Assembly (NCBI GenBank): GCA_902791475.1
Contig: CADAWC010000036.1
Coordinates: forward strand, 1 to 41,300
DNA length: 41,300 bases
Direction of reading: 5' to 3'
From: Fibrobacter succinogenes
GTDB lineage: Bacteria; Fibrobacterota; Fibrobacteria; Fibrobacterales; Fibrobacteraceae
Positions 1 through 8,746 of this stretch are shown here, piece after piece (positions within the stretch are counted from its first letter, which is position 1; each line of letters opens with the position of its first letter). The position numbers and the translations under genes are program-made. The notes below the pieces were generated by a model, which saw only the letters and a list, made by a program, of their open reading frames with translations, searched no databases and had not been told where the DNA came from.

Positions 1-749
1 TTAGCTCGCGCCCTTGTTGTACTGCTGGAATATATCAAGGAACTAGAACTAATAGCCACGTTGCCCATTTCAAAAAGGGTAATATTTGGGTAGTTCTTTT
101 CTTGAACGGCCGTATAGCTAAACGCGTCAAAGTACAAATTTTTGCCTACCGCCGCGCGTGCAAAAACCTCTAACCAAGCCGTACCAGTTGGGATTTCAAC
201 ATCAATAACGCTAGGCACATCGTTTGCAATCGCAACGCTAACAAAATCAACGTAAGAACCAGCCGTTGTTCTTCGTCTTACTGCAAATTTTGCGTGAGGC
301 GCAACAACGCCCGTCGTATCCCAAGTTGTCTGCCTTGGAACAATTCTCACAACGCTACCTTCACGAGCAAAAATTTTACATGCGACCGCCGAATCACCAT
401 TTCCAACAATACGACAAACAAAACCTCCGACATTTTTGTTTAAAATTTGCTCATCAACCTGATCCACATGTGAAGCATTCCATGCACCAGAGTGATCAAC
501 ATTAAAAACATACGTTTTGCCAGCCCTCACAATAGGCTCTCCGGCAAAATAGCTACTATTTCCACCCTCATCAAATTCTTGTGCAGCATTTCCAGCAAGC
601 ACTTTTTGCACCTGGGCAGCATTCGTTTCACTTCCAGGGCCATCGGTGGAGTTACTGACAACGGTTTTGTCGCTAGATTTGGCAACGGTTCTTGCGGGAA
701 GACTTTCAACAAATTCATCAAACGGTACAAATTCCAAATTAGAAGCCAT
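1..749 (-). CDS. Tail fibre / adhesin, N-terminal 249 residues (continues past window start)
   Basis: The frame opens at ATG 749 and runs without a stop to base 1, so the gene is partial here. An ideal GGAGG lies about 10 bases before the ATG. The protein is rich in beta-type sequence (many Val, Gly, Ser and Thr). A segment around residues 190 to 235 (motifs TAWLEVFARAA and YFDAFSYT) resembles the aromatic-edged sandwich domains of carbohydrate-binding or fibre-tip modules; this is inference. It lies directly downstream of another fibre-like gene (763..1605), at the end of the tail operon where receptor-binding proteins sit. If the window is circular, the frame continues at 41300 into a GDPD-domain protein, giving a fibre of roughly 560 residues. 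I am confident it is coding and moderately confident that it is a fibre. Confidence 0.75.
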   Translation of the reverse strand, partial: MASNLEFVPFDEFVESLPARTVAKSSDKTVVSNSTDGPGSETNAAQVQKVLAGNAAQEFDEGGNSSYFAGEPIVRAGKTYVFNVDHSGAWNASHVDQVDEQILNKNVGGFVCRIVGNGDSAVACKIFAREGSVVRIVPRQTTWDTTGVVAPHAKFAVRRRTTAGSYVDFVSVAIANDVPSVIDVEIPTGTAWLEVFARAAVGKNLYFDAFSYTAVQEKNYPNITLFEMGNVAISSSSLIYSSSTTRARA

Positions 750-762
750 TTTTCAATCCTCC

Positions 763-1605
763 TTATGCCTTGCCGTTGACTGCGAGAACAGCCCAGGTGT
801 AGCTAACGGTGCCAGTGGTGGTATAAGTTCCGACACATACGAATTCGCGGAACGAATGCGGGTAGAATGTAACCTGCGAGAAAGTTCCAGAAGAATTACC
901 AAACGTTGTGACTGGCGTGCCGCCAGCCTGGGCATTCGTGCAGCGGACGCGCTTCACCTGGCCAATATCCCAGTTACTCGCAAGCTGCCAGGCCTGCTGG
1001 CCCTGAAGCTCCGGCTGGTCCGTCGTGTATTCAAAATCAACGAAAGACGTTTCAAAACGTTTTCCAGCCTTGACAGACGCAGCCTCCAACGCACCAACAG
1101 TCAACTTTCCAGACGTTCCGGAAAGCATCGGGATATATACGCCAGCAAGATCCAAATCGTCATCGCCGTTCATTGCGAATCCGACAAATACAGACCATTT
1201 CTTGATGCTGATTGAACCTGTATTGTAGCCGACAGAAATCGAATTAGGCGAATCGTCTCTCCAATACAGTGCAATAACAACAAGACTGCCCTTGGCGACA
1301 ACCCCATCAATATCGAAATCGCTCGCCGAATGGAAAATAGCCGTATTTCCGGAAAAATCGCTCACATCCACGTCGCCATCGTTGGAATAGTCAACGCGGA
1401 ATCCAATCTTTTTCAACACTGCCCAAAGCTGGGCATCATCGCTCGGATCGAGCGAACCGCCCGCTTCAGTAACGATATTGCACAGCTCGCGCTGGACGCT
1501 ATTGAACCACGCCGCATTCAAGTCGGTCGGAGCAATCGCCTGCTGTTCATCGCCGTCAGTGAATTCGCCGTTTTGCGTAGCTGTTTCGGTGTTAATTTTG
1601 TGCAT
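763..1605 (-). CDS. Phage tail appendage / fibre protein
   Basis: A 280-residue protein with a good ribosome site (TAGGAG) before ATG 1605. The first 60 residues carry a segment with the motifs AIAPTDLNAAWFNSVQREL and ITEAGG/LDP-like spacing, typical of the N-terminal part of Mu- and P2-type tail-fibre or fibre-attachment proteins. It predicts a short helical bundle docking to the baseplate. The rest is beta-rich and not recognised. It follows the gp48-like baseplate gene by 8 bases and precedes the partial fibre gene, so its likely role is to link baseplate and fibre or to form a short fibre. The exact function is uncertain. Confidence 0.7.
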   Translation of the reverse strand: MHKINTETATQNGEFTDGDEQQAIAPTDLNAAWFNSVQRELCNIVTEAGGSLDPSDDAQLWAVLKKIGFRVDYSNDGDVDVSDFSGNTAIFHSASDFDIDGVVAKGSLVVIALYWRDDSPNSISVGYNTGSISIKKWSVFVGFAMNGDDDLDLAGVYIPMLSGTSGKLTVGALEAASVKAGKRFETSFVDFEYTTDQPELQGQQAWQLASNWDIGQVKRVRCTNAQAGGTPVTTFGNSSGTFSQVTFYPHSFREFVCVGTYTTTGTVSYTWAVLAVNGKA

Positions 1606-1613
1606 ACAAACTC

Positions 1614-2534
1614 CTAGACGATAATCATGCGCTGGTCCGTAGCGCTCGGGACAATCGGGTTCCCGTTCATATCGGTAAGCACACGGACAACGTAGCTGTA
1701 AATAATTTTCACATGAGACTGCTTGACTCTATCGAGCACGCTTTCAATTTTCTTGTCGCGAGCACGGCCAAGCGAAGAATTGCACGGCGACTTGCAGTTC
1801 ATTCCGTAAGGATAGTAGCTGTCACGGTACACCTTGACCATGACAACGAATCCGGAACGGTTGCCGTATTTAGATGGCACCCAGGACGGGAAAACTGCAG
1901 GCATATTCGCATACTCAAAAATGTCGTAGTTCACATCCATCAAATCAAGAATCGATTTTAGATACGGGATCGTCGCACCGCCACGCTTGCGGCCAACGCG
2001 GATGATTTCGGATTTGCGGCCCTCGTCGGTATCGCGGGCGATCCCCTGCCAGGGCAAGGCGAGCTCGTTTTCCCACACGCCGAAATCCGTCGTGGACACG
2101 GGCGACATCTGCAAGACAAGATTCTTCAGCATGTCGTACAGGTACGCGAGCGCAAGAGCGATGCCAGCAATCAGCTTCGACCAGTTCGAGCCGTTTTCGT
2201 ACTCCCAAGCAAAACCACGTGGCATCAAGCCATCGAGCAAGCGGACAAAAGACGATTCCTGGCGTTCCGGAAGCTTAGTCGTGCACAAATCTTCATACGC
2301 CACAACATAAAGCGTCATTTCTCCGGAAGAACTTACACCGTCGCGGATTTCAAAAGAATACGTTCCAAGTTCGCTCGGAGCATTGAAACAGATGAATTCA
2401 TCATCGAAATCTACCGGCGAATAGTCGCGGCCTGAAATTCGAACAACACAAGCATCGTTAAAGCCGACGCCGTAAACCGTAACGACGCCGCCCGCACCAG
2501 CTTTATATTTATTCGAATCAACTATAAACATCAT
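1614..2534 (-). CDS. Mu gp48-like baseplate protein (DUF2313) with N-terminal IPT/TIG-like domain
   Basis: 306 residues. Residues about 95 to 300 show the gp48/YmfQ pattern (LLDGLMPRGFAW, then W..L..GIA.ALA..YD, and FGVWENELALP), a baseplate component acting after the gp47 wedge protein. Residues 1 to 80 are extra compared with Mu gp48. They look like an immunoglobulin-like IPT/TIG fold (VTVYGVGF, then FDDEFICFNAP and GTYSFEI), a fold often used for surface display on tail proteins. The start ATG 2534 overlaps the stop of the gp47-like gene (ATGATGA), so the two are translationally coupled. The gp48 assignment is fairly sure; the IPT/TIG call is inference from the spacing of Gly and aromatic residues. 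Confidence 0.8.
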   Translation of the reverse strand: MMFIVDSNKYKAGAGGVVTVYGVGFNDACVVRISGRDYSPVDFDDEFICFNAPSELGTYSFEIRDGVSSSGEMTLYVVAYEDLCTTKLPERQESSFVRLLDGLMPRGFAWEYENGSNWSKLIAGIALALAYLYDMLKNLVLQMSPVSTTDFGVWENELALPWQGIARDTDEGRKSEIIRVGRKRGGATIPYLKSILDLMDVNYDIFEYANMPAVFPSWVPSKYGNRSGFVVMVKVYRDSYYPYGMNCKSPCNSSLGRARDKKIESVLDRVKQSHVKIIYSYVVRVLTDMNGNPIVPSATDQRMIIV

Positions 2535-3679
2535 TCACCGTTCTGAAAATCAGTTGTAATTTTCGCAACTTCGCCGATTTGGCTGTTGGGATAAAGATCC
2601 AAGGCAAACATCGTTACAGCGTTTCCGTTTTTCGTCACAGAGTTAATGGCAAAAGCTTCCGCGATGCTGTTGTTTCTGATATAGTCTTCGACTTGCTGGA
2701 AAAGCAACGGATTGCTGCCAGGGCCAAAAGACTTGAACAAAGAATTAAAAGCAGCGTTCACGGACTGGAAAACTTCGTCGTTGAACGGTGCCACCGTAGC
2801 CTCGACAGCGAAAGCTGCAGGGGTAGCAGAGAAAACGCGCACATCGGCCGTCGACGGACGACGAGCCGGAGCGTTGATGTAGTTCGCAACTTTCGCCACG
2901 TCCGAAGAATCGACGGAAATTTGCGGTGTTTGGTAATTTGCCAGGACCACACACACGGAATTGACGTAAGGCTGTTGCGGAATGACAAAAGCCTTCGACA
3001 CAAAGTCGAAGCGCTCGGCCCAAATCTTGTAATCGCTGTCTGCACCGCCCATCGGCGCATTGCGTTCGCGATAAAGCAGGCGCTCGCGATATTCCTCGGC
3101 AGTCTCGCCCCACACCTGGTCAACGCCATCGATGGACACGACGGTCGAATAGCCGCCAAACAGGCCAAGCTCACCGGAAACGGTGCAAGTCGCTTCGAGG
3201 CCCGCCGGAGTCGCGTCACGGAATTCCAGAGCCGTCCCAACATCGGCGTTATAATCGCCACCGGCAGCGGCAGCGACTACACGAATCTGCTTGTTCGTAG
3301 AAGAAATCGACGTCGAAAGAAGCGTCCTATATTCAAGACGGGTCAGCGGGTCAACAAGGTATGTTCCTGCGGGCACGGTTGCCGAGCTGGACCCGGTCGC
3401 AAGCGTCACCTCGGCATAGCCCTTGGCGTAGGTCGGGGCCTTGTGCGGCAGCTCGAATTCGACGCCGAAACCATCGAGCGCCGACACTTCGCAAGTCGTC
3501 AAAAAGCGGTTTTTCCAAATGCGCTTGCACAACAGCGAAATCATGTAAAGAGAGCCGCCAATAACGCTCGCAATCACCTTCAGAACGCCCTTACGCAGAA
3601 CAGCCGCGCCGGAGTAGAACTTCAGCGCGAAAGCGGAATCGACATAGCGAATAAGGTCCTGTAAAGATTTAAATTCCAT
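2531..3679 (-). CDS. Mu gp47-like baseplate wedge protein (baseplate J family)
   Basis: A 382-residue protein of the baseplate J / gp47 family, which forms the wedges that join the hub to the fibres and drive sheath contraction. Visible hallmarks are LVDPLTRLEYRTL near residue 110, AAAAGGDYNADVGTAL, the stretch EEYRERLLYRERNAPMGGADSDYKIWA that is almost diagnostic (here quoted as EEYRERLLYR and NAPMGGADSDYKIWA), and a C-terminal helical segment. I take ATG 3679 as start; a TTG nine bases upstream is also in frame but has no better ribosome site. It overlaps the gp46-like gene upstream and the gp48-like gene downstream by a few bases. Confidence 0.9.
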   Translation of the reverse strand: MEFKSLQDLIRYVDSAFALKFYSGAAVLRKGVLKVIASVIGGSLYMISLLCKRIWKNRFLTTCEVSALDGFGVEFELPHKAPTYAKGYAEVTLATGSSSATVPAGTYLVDPLTRLEYRTLLSTSISSTNKQIRVVAAAAGGDYNADVGTALEFRDATPAGLEATCTVSGELGLFGGYSTVVSIDGVDQVWGETAEEYRERLLYRERNAPMGGADSDYKIWAERFDFVSKAFVIPQQPYVNSVCVVLANYQTPQISVDSSDVAKVANYINAPARRPSTADVRVFSATPAAFAVEATVAPFNDEVFQSVNAAFNSLFKSFGPGSNPLLFQQVEDYIRNNSIAEAFAINSVTKNGNAVTMFALDLYPNSQIGEVAKITTDFQNGE

Positions 3680-4127
3680 TGGTCGCAATCCAGTTCAGTT
3701 CGTAGCGATAATCTTCAGAAACGCCATCAGGTTTTTCGATGACTACAATCAAGTCGAGCGAATCTTCGCCAATTACAGGCTCGCAGCTCACGTTCTTGGC
3801 TACACCGTCGTCAATCATCCAGCGTAAAGCCTCGATGACGAGAGCCTTCACGTTTTCGGCCGTCTCGTCGGTAAGCTTGCCAGGAAAAGCCTCGTAAAGG
3901 TAGCCGCCGAGCGTTCCGACAGGGTCGAGAGCATCAGCCCACCATCCGCCGATTTGCGGATCCAGAACGGCCACACCAAGCTTAGCGTTGCGGTCGCGCG
4001 CATAGGTCCCGATGGAAATCCCGACAGCGTTGAAGAGCGAATCCGTCAACAGCAAATCATTGGATTTTTCATCAAAATCCAAGTCAAAAGAACCGTTCGG
4101 CATCGCTTTCAAAGCCAAGTCGCTCAT
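3669..4127 (-). CDS. Mu gp46-like / T4 gp25-like baseplate protein
   Basis: 152 residues. The order gp45, small gene, gp46, gp47, gp48 is that of Mu-type baseplates. The body has the GP46 pattern (FDLDFDEKSNDLLLTDSL at the start, GGWWADAL near the middle, and a C-terminal strand reading YRYELNWIATNG). The T4 gp25 homologue nucleates sheath polymerisation at the baseplate. ATG 4127 is chosen over the in-frame TTG 4133; the ribosome site is weak in either case, which is notable because a terminator hairpin lies just upstream. It overlaps the gp47-like gene by 11 bases. Confidence 0.85.
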   Translation of the reverse strand: MSDLALKAMPNGSFDLDFDEKSNDLLLTDSLFNAVGISIGTYARDRNAKLGVAVLDPQIGGWWADALDPVGTLGGYLYEAFPGKLTDETAENVKALVIEALRWMIDDGVAKNVSCEPVIGEDSLDLIVVIEKPDGVSEDYRYELNWIATNGI

Positions 4128-4139
4128 ATCCAAAAATTA

Positions 4140-4164
4140 ACCCGCAAGGGCTTTTCTCGCGGGT
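4140..4164 (-). terminator. Hairpin in repeated late-operon cassette, copy 1
   Basis: On the minus strand ACCCGC and GCGGGT form a stem round a 13-base loop, followed by TTAATTTTT. It lies between the 62-residue gene and the gp46-like gene, inside the late operon, so it would be an attenuator rather than an end. It is part of a roughly 50-base cassette that recurs at 17341..17389 and, in partial form, at 15530..15577. Confidence 0.6.
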
Positions 4165-4168
4165 CCAC

Positions 4169-4178
4169 AGTCTCATCT
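4169..4178 (-). repeat. AGATGAGACT cassette motif, copy 1
   Basis: The 10-mer AGATGAGACT on the minus strand starts immediately downstream of a stop codon and is followed by the terminator hairpin. The same word sits at 15568..15577 and 17380..17389 in the same orientation, and inverted at 21336..21345. Confidence 0.6.
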
Positions 4179-4180
4179 TA

Positions 4181-4369
4181 TTAGCTGATGATTCCGGTGC
4201 CGGTGACGGGCCCGCCGGTCGCGCTGGTGCCGGTCACGGTGACGGTCGCGCTCTTGATGTAGGCATCGATGGCCGTCGCAATTTTCTCGGCAGCTTGTTG
4301 TGCTGTATTGTCTGTGTTGCTCAAAATAGATGCAAGTTCAGCTTGCAAAGTTGCTTTTACTAGAGGCAT
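4181..4369 (-). CDS. Small phage protein between gp45 and gp46, function unknown
   Basis: 62 residues from ATG 4369, with GGGAG eight bases upstream. Longer in-frame starts run through the gp45-like gene and have no ribosome site. The N-terminal two thirds are a predicted amphipathic helix (LQAELASILSNTD, then AAEKIATAIDAYI). The C-terminus is Gly/Thr-rich with the motif TGGPVTGTGII. Small proteins of this design sit at this place in other Mu-like baseplate clusters; I do not recognise a named family. It is the last gene before the intra-operon hairpin. Confidence 0.65.
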   Translation of the reverse strand: MPLVKATLQAELASILSNTDNTAQQAAEKIATAIDAYIKSATVTVTGTSATGGPVTGTGIIS

Positions 4370-4370
4370 A

Positions 4371-4874
4371 TCAGCTCCCAGGTTTAGGTGGAGACGTCGG
4401 GCCAGCGCCCGACCCGTGAATGTGCGTAGAAACACGCACCTGGTTCGGCTTCTTGTCGAAAACAATCACATCTTCGGAAACGCGCATTTCGCCATCGACA
4501 TTCACGACGCCGTTCGCGGATTTAAACAAAATCGAACCATCTTCTTTCAGGAAGATTTGCTGGCCAAACGGAGCGACCAGGCAGACTTCGCCTTCTTTGA
4601 GGCTTTTCCGCAATGCCGATTCCTCGCCGTTGCAGGCCACCACGACGCCGTTTGCACGGTTGCCGCCCACGAACAAGGCCACGCCCGAAACTTCGCCCTT
4701 GGGCCTCGAAACGAGCCCGAATTGCTGCACAAAATCAAGCCCACGACGTTTTTCGCCTGCAGTGAGCTCGACATCGGCAACATGGGCTCCGGAATCGTAA
4801 CGGCTGGCAACGATAACACAGCGACCCACAATCAGCCGCACGCGGTCGATAAGCGATTGAATAGAAGCAATCAT
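4371..4874 (-). CDS. Mu gp45-like baseplate spike protein (central spike / GpV family)
   Basis: 167 residues from ATG 4874, which overlaps the stop of the gp44-like gene (ATGA). An upstream in-frame ATG at 4904 lacks context and lies within that gene. The N-terminal half is an OB-fold-like region (GRCVIVASRYDSGAHVADVEL). The C-terminal half is beta-helical (repeats such as VCLVAPFGQQIFL, GSILFKSANGVV). It ends in THIHGSGAG and PKPG, the HxH metal-binding apex of membrane-piercing spikes. The trimer would puncture the outer membrane, which fits a Gram-negative host. Confidence 0.88.
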   Translation of the reverse strand: MIASIQSLIDRVRLIVGRCVIVASRYDSGAHVADVELTAGEKRRGLDFVQQFGLVSRPKGEVSGVALFVGGNRANGVVVACNGEESALRKSLKEGEVCLVAPFGQQIFLKEDGSILFKSANGVVNVDGEMRVSEDVIVFDKKPNQVRVSTHIHGSGAGPTSPPKPGS

Positions 4875-5938
4875 CCGTGCACCGCCTTGCTGATTTGTTC
4901 CCACACTTTCGGCGTCTTCTGCTTCGGAGCCGTCACCTTCTGTGGCTTTTGCACTTCGGGCTCCGGCTCGTAAGAATCGACCGGCACAAGCGTCAGGTTG
5001 GTCAATTCGCCATCATTGCCCCAGTCGTAATCGACCTGGCTCACAATCATGTCGACCGGATCATCCACAAACAGCGTCGGCGAAACTATCGAGCAAATCA
5101 AGCCAGGCTCCCACAAGTGAATTTTGTCACGACGCCAACCCTTGACCGCGACATTGAAAGAAATGCTTTTCGCCCGCCTGATAGACATTTCCCACGTCGC
5201 CCGCGCCTCGACAGTATCCTTGTCGATGGCGTCGGAATCCACGATGACCAGCGGACGGTTGCGGACCGTCGGGTCGCTCTTGTGGGCCATGATCTTTTTC
5301 TTGGCGTCACCCGTGCCGTACACGTAGTAGTCGGAATAGAGCGCGTTGGCGTTATAGCCAGCCGAAGCGGAAAGCATGTTCACACCCTCTTCAAACTTCG
5401 GGCCACGCGGACAATCGCTCGGCTTCACGACAAAGACCTTGCCCATGCCGTTGCTGCATGGCAAGAATCCGCGCTGTCGACACAGCTTCGAAATCGCATC
5501 CAGGGCCCGCGTTCCAGGATCCACGGAAAAATTCTTGATTGCCGCACCGAAGTCGACTCCGTAAGGATTGTAGAAGTTCACGCCGAATTCTCGGCAAATA
5601 TCCGAAATAATTCGGTCGGCAGACTTGTCAAGCCATTCCATTTGCGACGTGACACAGCAGTCCACCAGGTCGCACGTCATTTCGTAGCCGCGCACGCTCA
5701 GGTCGGCAGAACCTTCGTCGAAGCCGACGGAAAGCGGGCCCACAAAGCCCTTGACAGCACCGATGCCGTCAATGTCGATTTCCACCAGGTCGCCGCTGAA
5801 AAGACGTACACGGTTGCCGTCGGCGTCGTGGTTCGCCAAGCGCAAATTGAACCCCGCCGCAATATTGCCGAGGCTCCTGGTGATGCCCACGCTAGTCCAG
5901 GCGTCAAACTTGAAACCGTTCGCAAAGACTTCAATCAT
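4871..5938 (-). CDS. Mu gp44-like baseplate hub protein
   Basis: 355 residues. The start FANGFKFDAWTSVGITRSL matches the opening strands of the Mu gp44 / GpD hub family. Further support comes from GDLVEIDIDG, the segment DRIISDICREFGV and the RGFLPCSNGMGKV region. These proteins form the trimeric hub under the tail tube on which the gp45 spike sits. The last 40 residues are Pro/Lys-rich (EPEPEVQKPQKVTAPKQKTP) and probably disordered. The start ATG 5938 overlaps the GpN-like stop (ATGA) and the stop overlaps the gp45-like start, so all three are coupled. Confidence 0.88.
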   Translation of the reverse strand: MIEVFANGFKFDAWTSVGITRSLGNIAAGFNLRLANHDADGNRVRLFSGDLVEIDIDGIGAVKGFVGPLSVGFDEGSADLSVRGYEMTCDLVDCCVTSQMEWLDKSADRIISDICREFGVNFYNPYGVDFGAAIKNFSVDPGTRALDAISKLCRQRGFLPCSNGMGKVFVVKPSDCPRGPKFEEGVNMLSASAGYNANALYSDYYVYGTGDAKKKIMAHKSDPTVRNRPLVIVDSDAIDKDTVEARATWEMSIRRAKSISFNVAVKGWRRDKIHLWEPGLICSIVSPTLFVDDPVDMIVSQVDYDWGNDGELTNLTLVPVDSYEPEPEVQKPQKVTAPKQKTPKVWEQISKAVHG

Positions 5939-7146
5939 TTGCTAAGCACCTTCACAAATCGACGGTCAATGGCCGACGGGTCAGAAATTTCGTTGCGGTC
6001 GATGATGTCTTCAACGCGGTCCAGGTTGCCGTAAGTATCGAAGGCGACCGTCAGCACGTTCGAAATGTCGTTCAACGGCTTTTCCACGACTACAGCGAGC
6101 CCGGATTTCACGTCGCGTAAGAACTTCAGCGCGATTGCCAGCATGTCGGCAAGGTCGGTGTAATCGTCTACAGAATTCACGCGGGCCATAGCAGCTTCAA
6201 ACGCCGCATTCAGCGCTTCTTCGGTCTCGTAAACCTGAAGCGAATTCTCGTAGCTGGATTCGAGCACACACTTGACAACCATACTCGCCGAAGACATCAG
6301 CGCCAAGCGCTGCACCATCGAGCGCAACGCGGATGTCGTTGTTTCGCCGTCTTCAACTTCGACACGCGACATCATCGTCAAGCTTTCGTTCGTGTATGTG
6401 TTCCAGTCCTCGTCATCGTCGAAAGTCTCGCGAGTCATCGTGAGAAGGTTCTGCAGACGATTTGCGAAGTCGCCAGGCGTTTTCATGATGAGCCCGATGT
6501 TGTCGCGAATCTGCGAAAGATTCATGACGAACATTTCGACGGAGCGCATACTGTTTCGCACGCTTTCGATGGAATCCAGAACGTCATTCGTCGCGTCGAC
6601 GGTAGCCTGCACGACGCTCGCAGCCTTGCCCGCAATGCTGAAAGCCTGCTTGAATAGCGCAGCAGCCCTCGACAAGGAGCCGTCTGCTTTTGCCGCCGCC
6701 ATCCCGCGCGTATCGACAGAAGAGCGTTCAATCGCTTTCGGGTCCTTTTCCGGAACAAACGACACGTCGCCCGTGATGTAGGCAAGTTCGGAACTATTAT
6801 GCGAAAAACTGTAGCTTGTGCAACGCGCCTGGAACTTGCCATAGTACATGTGCACGAGCTCGAAAGCGCCCTCGGCATCGAAAGCCGCTTCCAGTTCGGA
6901 GCGCTTCGCCTCGGCATCGTCGCCGACGATGTAGATGCGGAGAGAAAACTGCTTGACGCGCCCGCCAAGATCCTCGTTGACGTGCAGATTCGTGAACGGC
7001 AAGGACGTTGTCGCAATGTTGCGCCCGCCACTGCTTTCCGATTCTTCGACAAAGAACGCAACGCCGTTGTAAGAGCAGCCGACACACTTGACCGGACCGT
7101 CGACAGTGTCAATCGTAACCTTTTGAAGCGTGTCCAAATACGCCAT
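5935..7146 (-). CDS. Mu GpN-like DNA circularisation / tail protein
   Basis: 403 residues. The first 130 residues fit the DNA_circ_N family (GVAFFVEESESSGGRN, then FSLRIYIVGDDAEAKR, and the strand FQARCTSYSF followed by VSFVPEKDP). In Mu, GpN is a tail protein that enters with the DNA and has been implicated in circularising it. The remainder is largely alpha-helical. It lies directly after the tape measure gene, with a one-base gap, and overlaps the hub gene, the canonical Mu order. Confidence 0.88.
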   Translation of the reverse strand: MAYLDTLQKVTIDTVDGPVKCVGCSYNGVAFFVEESESSGGRNIATTSLPFTNLHVNEDLGGRVKQFSLRIYIVGDDAEAKRSELEAAFDAEGAFELVHMYYGKFQARCTSYSFSHNSSELAYITGDVSFVPEKDPKAIERSSVDTRGMAAAKADGSLSRAAALFKQAFSIAGKAASVVQATVDATNDVLDSIESVRNSMRSVEMFVMNLSQIRDNIGLIMKTPGDFANRLQNLLTMTRETFDDDEDWNTYTNESLTMMSRVEVEDGETTTSALRSMVQRLALMSSASMVVKCVLESSYENSLQVYETEEALNAAFEAAMARVNSVDDYTDLADMLAIALKFLRDVKSGLAVVVEKPLNDISNVLTVAFDTYGNLDRVEDIIDRNEISDPSAIDRRFVKVLSK

Positions 7147-8664
7147 TTATACACCCCCGTCAAGCACGTAGCCGTAAGAGAAATCGAAATCGCCCTGCTT
7201 CGGGGCCTGCACCTTCACGCCTCGCGGCATGTTCTTGAAATCTACAGAGAACCTGTTTGTCGTAGTAGTGGACTTCTGCTGCACCTCGACCATCTTCGCG
7301 AATTCGCCGCCGATGTCGCCCTCGGTCTCGCCGAAATCCACATCGGAGAAAATTAAGTTGCCTCCTGGAAGCATCTTAACCAGTTTTCGAAGCGTTCTAA
7401 CAGCGCCAGAGACGATAGAGTTTTCAATTCCATCGGAAAGAAACGAGAAGAAATCGTTAAACGCTCCCTTGATTACAGGAACTACGTCATCCACGACAAA
7501 GCTAACAAGCATATCCCAATTTTTATAAATATCAAGAACTGCAGAAGCAAGCCCGCCAAAGCCGACAGCGCACGCCGCAATCGCGGCAACGGCAGGTCCT
7601 CCAATAAGGCCCACGAGGCTCGTCACGATGCCGATAATACTGCCAAGACTCCCGATAATAGCCACGCCCAAAATCGTCTTTATCGGGCCCAGGAATTCGA
7701 CAATGTCAGCCACGTAGCCGAATATGGTTTTCACACCGCCAAGAATATCCGGAATCATCGGAATAAGCTTTTTAACACCGCCCACGAACTGCACGCCAAA
7801 GTCACGAACGACCTTCTGAATTTCTGTGCGGTTAGCCACGAAATACTTCGTGATTTCGCCGAACATCTGATTGAATACCGGCAGCAATTCGGAGCCCACG
7901 AGAACACGCATGGAATTCAGCGTCACGTTCATGTCGGTAAGCGAATCCTTGAACGTCTCCGCATTCTTTGCCGCCTCGTCACCGAAGCCACCGCCAAGAT
8001 CCTCGAAGCGCTGCAGCAAAGCTTCAACGCCCGCGCTTCCGGAAGAAAGCATTTCGCCGAACTGGACGCCGGTCCGACCAAAAATGGACTGCGAAACAAA
8101 ATTGCGCTGCGATTCACTCAGCTTGGTGTAGGAATCCGAGAGATCCAGCAGCAGCTCGCGCTCATCCTTGTACGCCGCAAGTTCTTTCGGCAAGAGCGCC
8201 GAGAGCATCTGGTTTGCAGTCTTGTCGCCACTACGGGCCTTGCCGAGCGTAATGCTGAAGCGCTGCATTCCAGAATTGAACTGTTCGAGCGAAACGCCGG
8301 AGCGCTCGGCAGCAAACGAAAACGCCTGGAAATCCTTGACAGACATCCCAATCAGGCGAGCAGTCTTTGCGACCTTGTCACCCTCGCTCGCGAATTCGTC
8401 CATGAAATTGTACGCCGAAGTGAAAGCCTTCTTGATATTGCCAGCAATACCGACGACTCCGCCGAGAACATTCTGCGAAAGCTGGGTGATGTTCATCCAC
8501 TTCTGCGAATTCGCAAACTTTGTCAGCTCGCCGTGAACCTTGTTGAACGTCGAACCGATGCCCGTGATATTTTCGCGCAAGCTCTTGACGTCTTGGTTGG
8601 CAGAACCAAGCGAAGCCTTGTTCGTGCGGAAATTAAGCAAGTATTCGAGTGCGCGCATTGCCAT
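7147..8664 (-). CDS. Tail tape measure protein
   Basis: 505 residues, short for a tape measure, which suggests a short tail. The N-terminal 300 residues are helical and coiled-coil (RTNKASLGSANQDVKSLRE, KVAKTARLIGMSVKDFQAF, typical of phage tape measure N-termini). Residues about 295 to 390 hold two or three strongly hydrophobic segments (TILGVAIIGSLGSIIGIVTSL, given here in part as IIGSLGSIIGIVTSLVGLIG) that probably insert in the inner membrane during DNA delivery. Its position between the tail chaperone and GpN is diagnostic. Start at 8664 or at the in-frame ATG 8658; neither has a strong ribosome site. Confidence 0.9.
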   Translation of the reverse strand: MAMRALEYLLNFRTNKASLGSANQDVKSLRENITGIGSTFNKVHGELTKFANSQKWMNITQLSQNVLGGVVGIAGNIKKAFTSAYNFMDEFASEGDKVAKTARLIGMSVKDFQAFSFAAERSGVSLEQFNSGMQRFSITLGKARSGDKTANQMLSALLPKELAAYKDERELLLDLSDSYTKLSESQRNFVSQSIFGRTGVQFGEMLSSGSAGVEALLQRFEDLGGGFGDEAAKNAETFKDSLTDMNVTLNSMRVLVGSELLPVFNQMFGEITKYFVANRTEIQKVVRDFGVQFVGGVKKLIPMIPDILGGVKTIFGYVADIVEFLGPIKTILGVAIIGSLGSIIGIVTSLVGLIGGPAVAAIAACAVGFGGLASAVLDIYKNWDMLVSFVVDDVVPVIKGAFNDFFSFLSDGIENSIVSGAVRTLRKLVKMLPGGNLIFSDVDFGETEGDIGGEFAKMVEVQQKSTTTTNRFSVDFKNMPRGVKVQAPKQGDFDFSYGYVLDGGV

Positions 8665-8721
8665 AGCTTTATTGTACCTTTTTCGTGACCATCAAATTGT
8701 TGTGCAGTCTTATGAAAGAAA

Positions 8722-8740
8722 AGCGGGCACTAGGCCCGCT
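8722..8740 (-). terminator. Hairpin after the tail chaperone gene
   Basis: AGCGGGC and GCCCGCT form a 7-bp stem with a 5-base loop, followed on the minus strand by TTTTCTTT. It begins 7 bases after the stop of the frameshifted chaperone reading frame and lies before the tape measure gene, so it is an internal attenuator or RNA-stability element. Confidence 0.65.
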
Positions 8741-8746
8741 TTGTTG

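Noticed and set aside
1..1605. Diversity-generating retroelement acting on the fibre
   Set aside because: No reverse transcriptase gene and no template repeat seen in the window.
2579..3664. Plus-strand open frame of 361 residues
   Set aside because: Mirror frame of the gp47-like gene; His/Arg-rich, no ribosome site.
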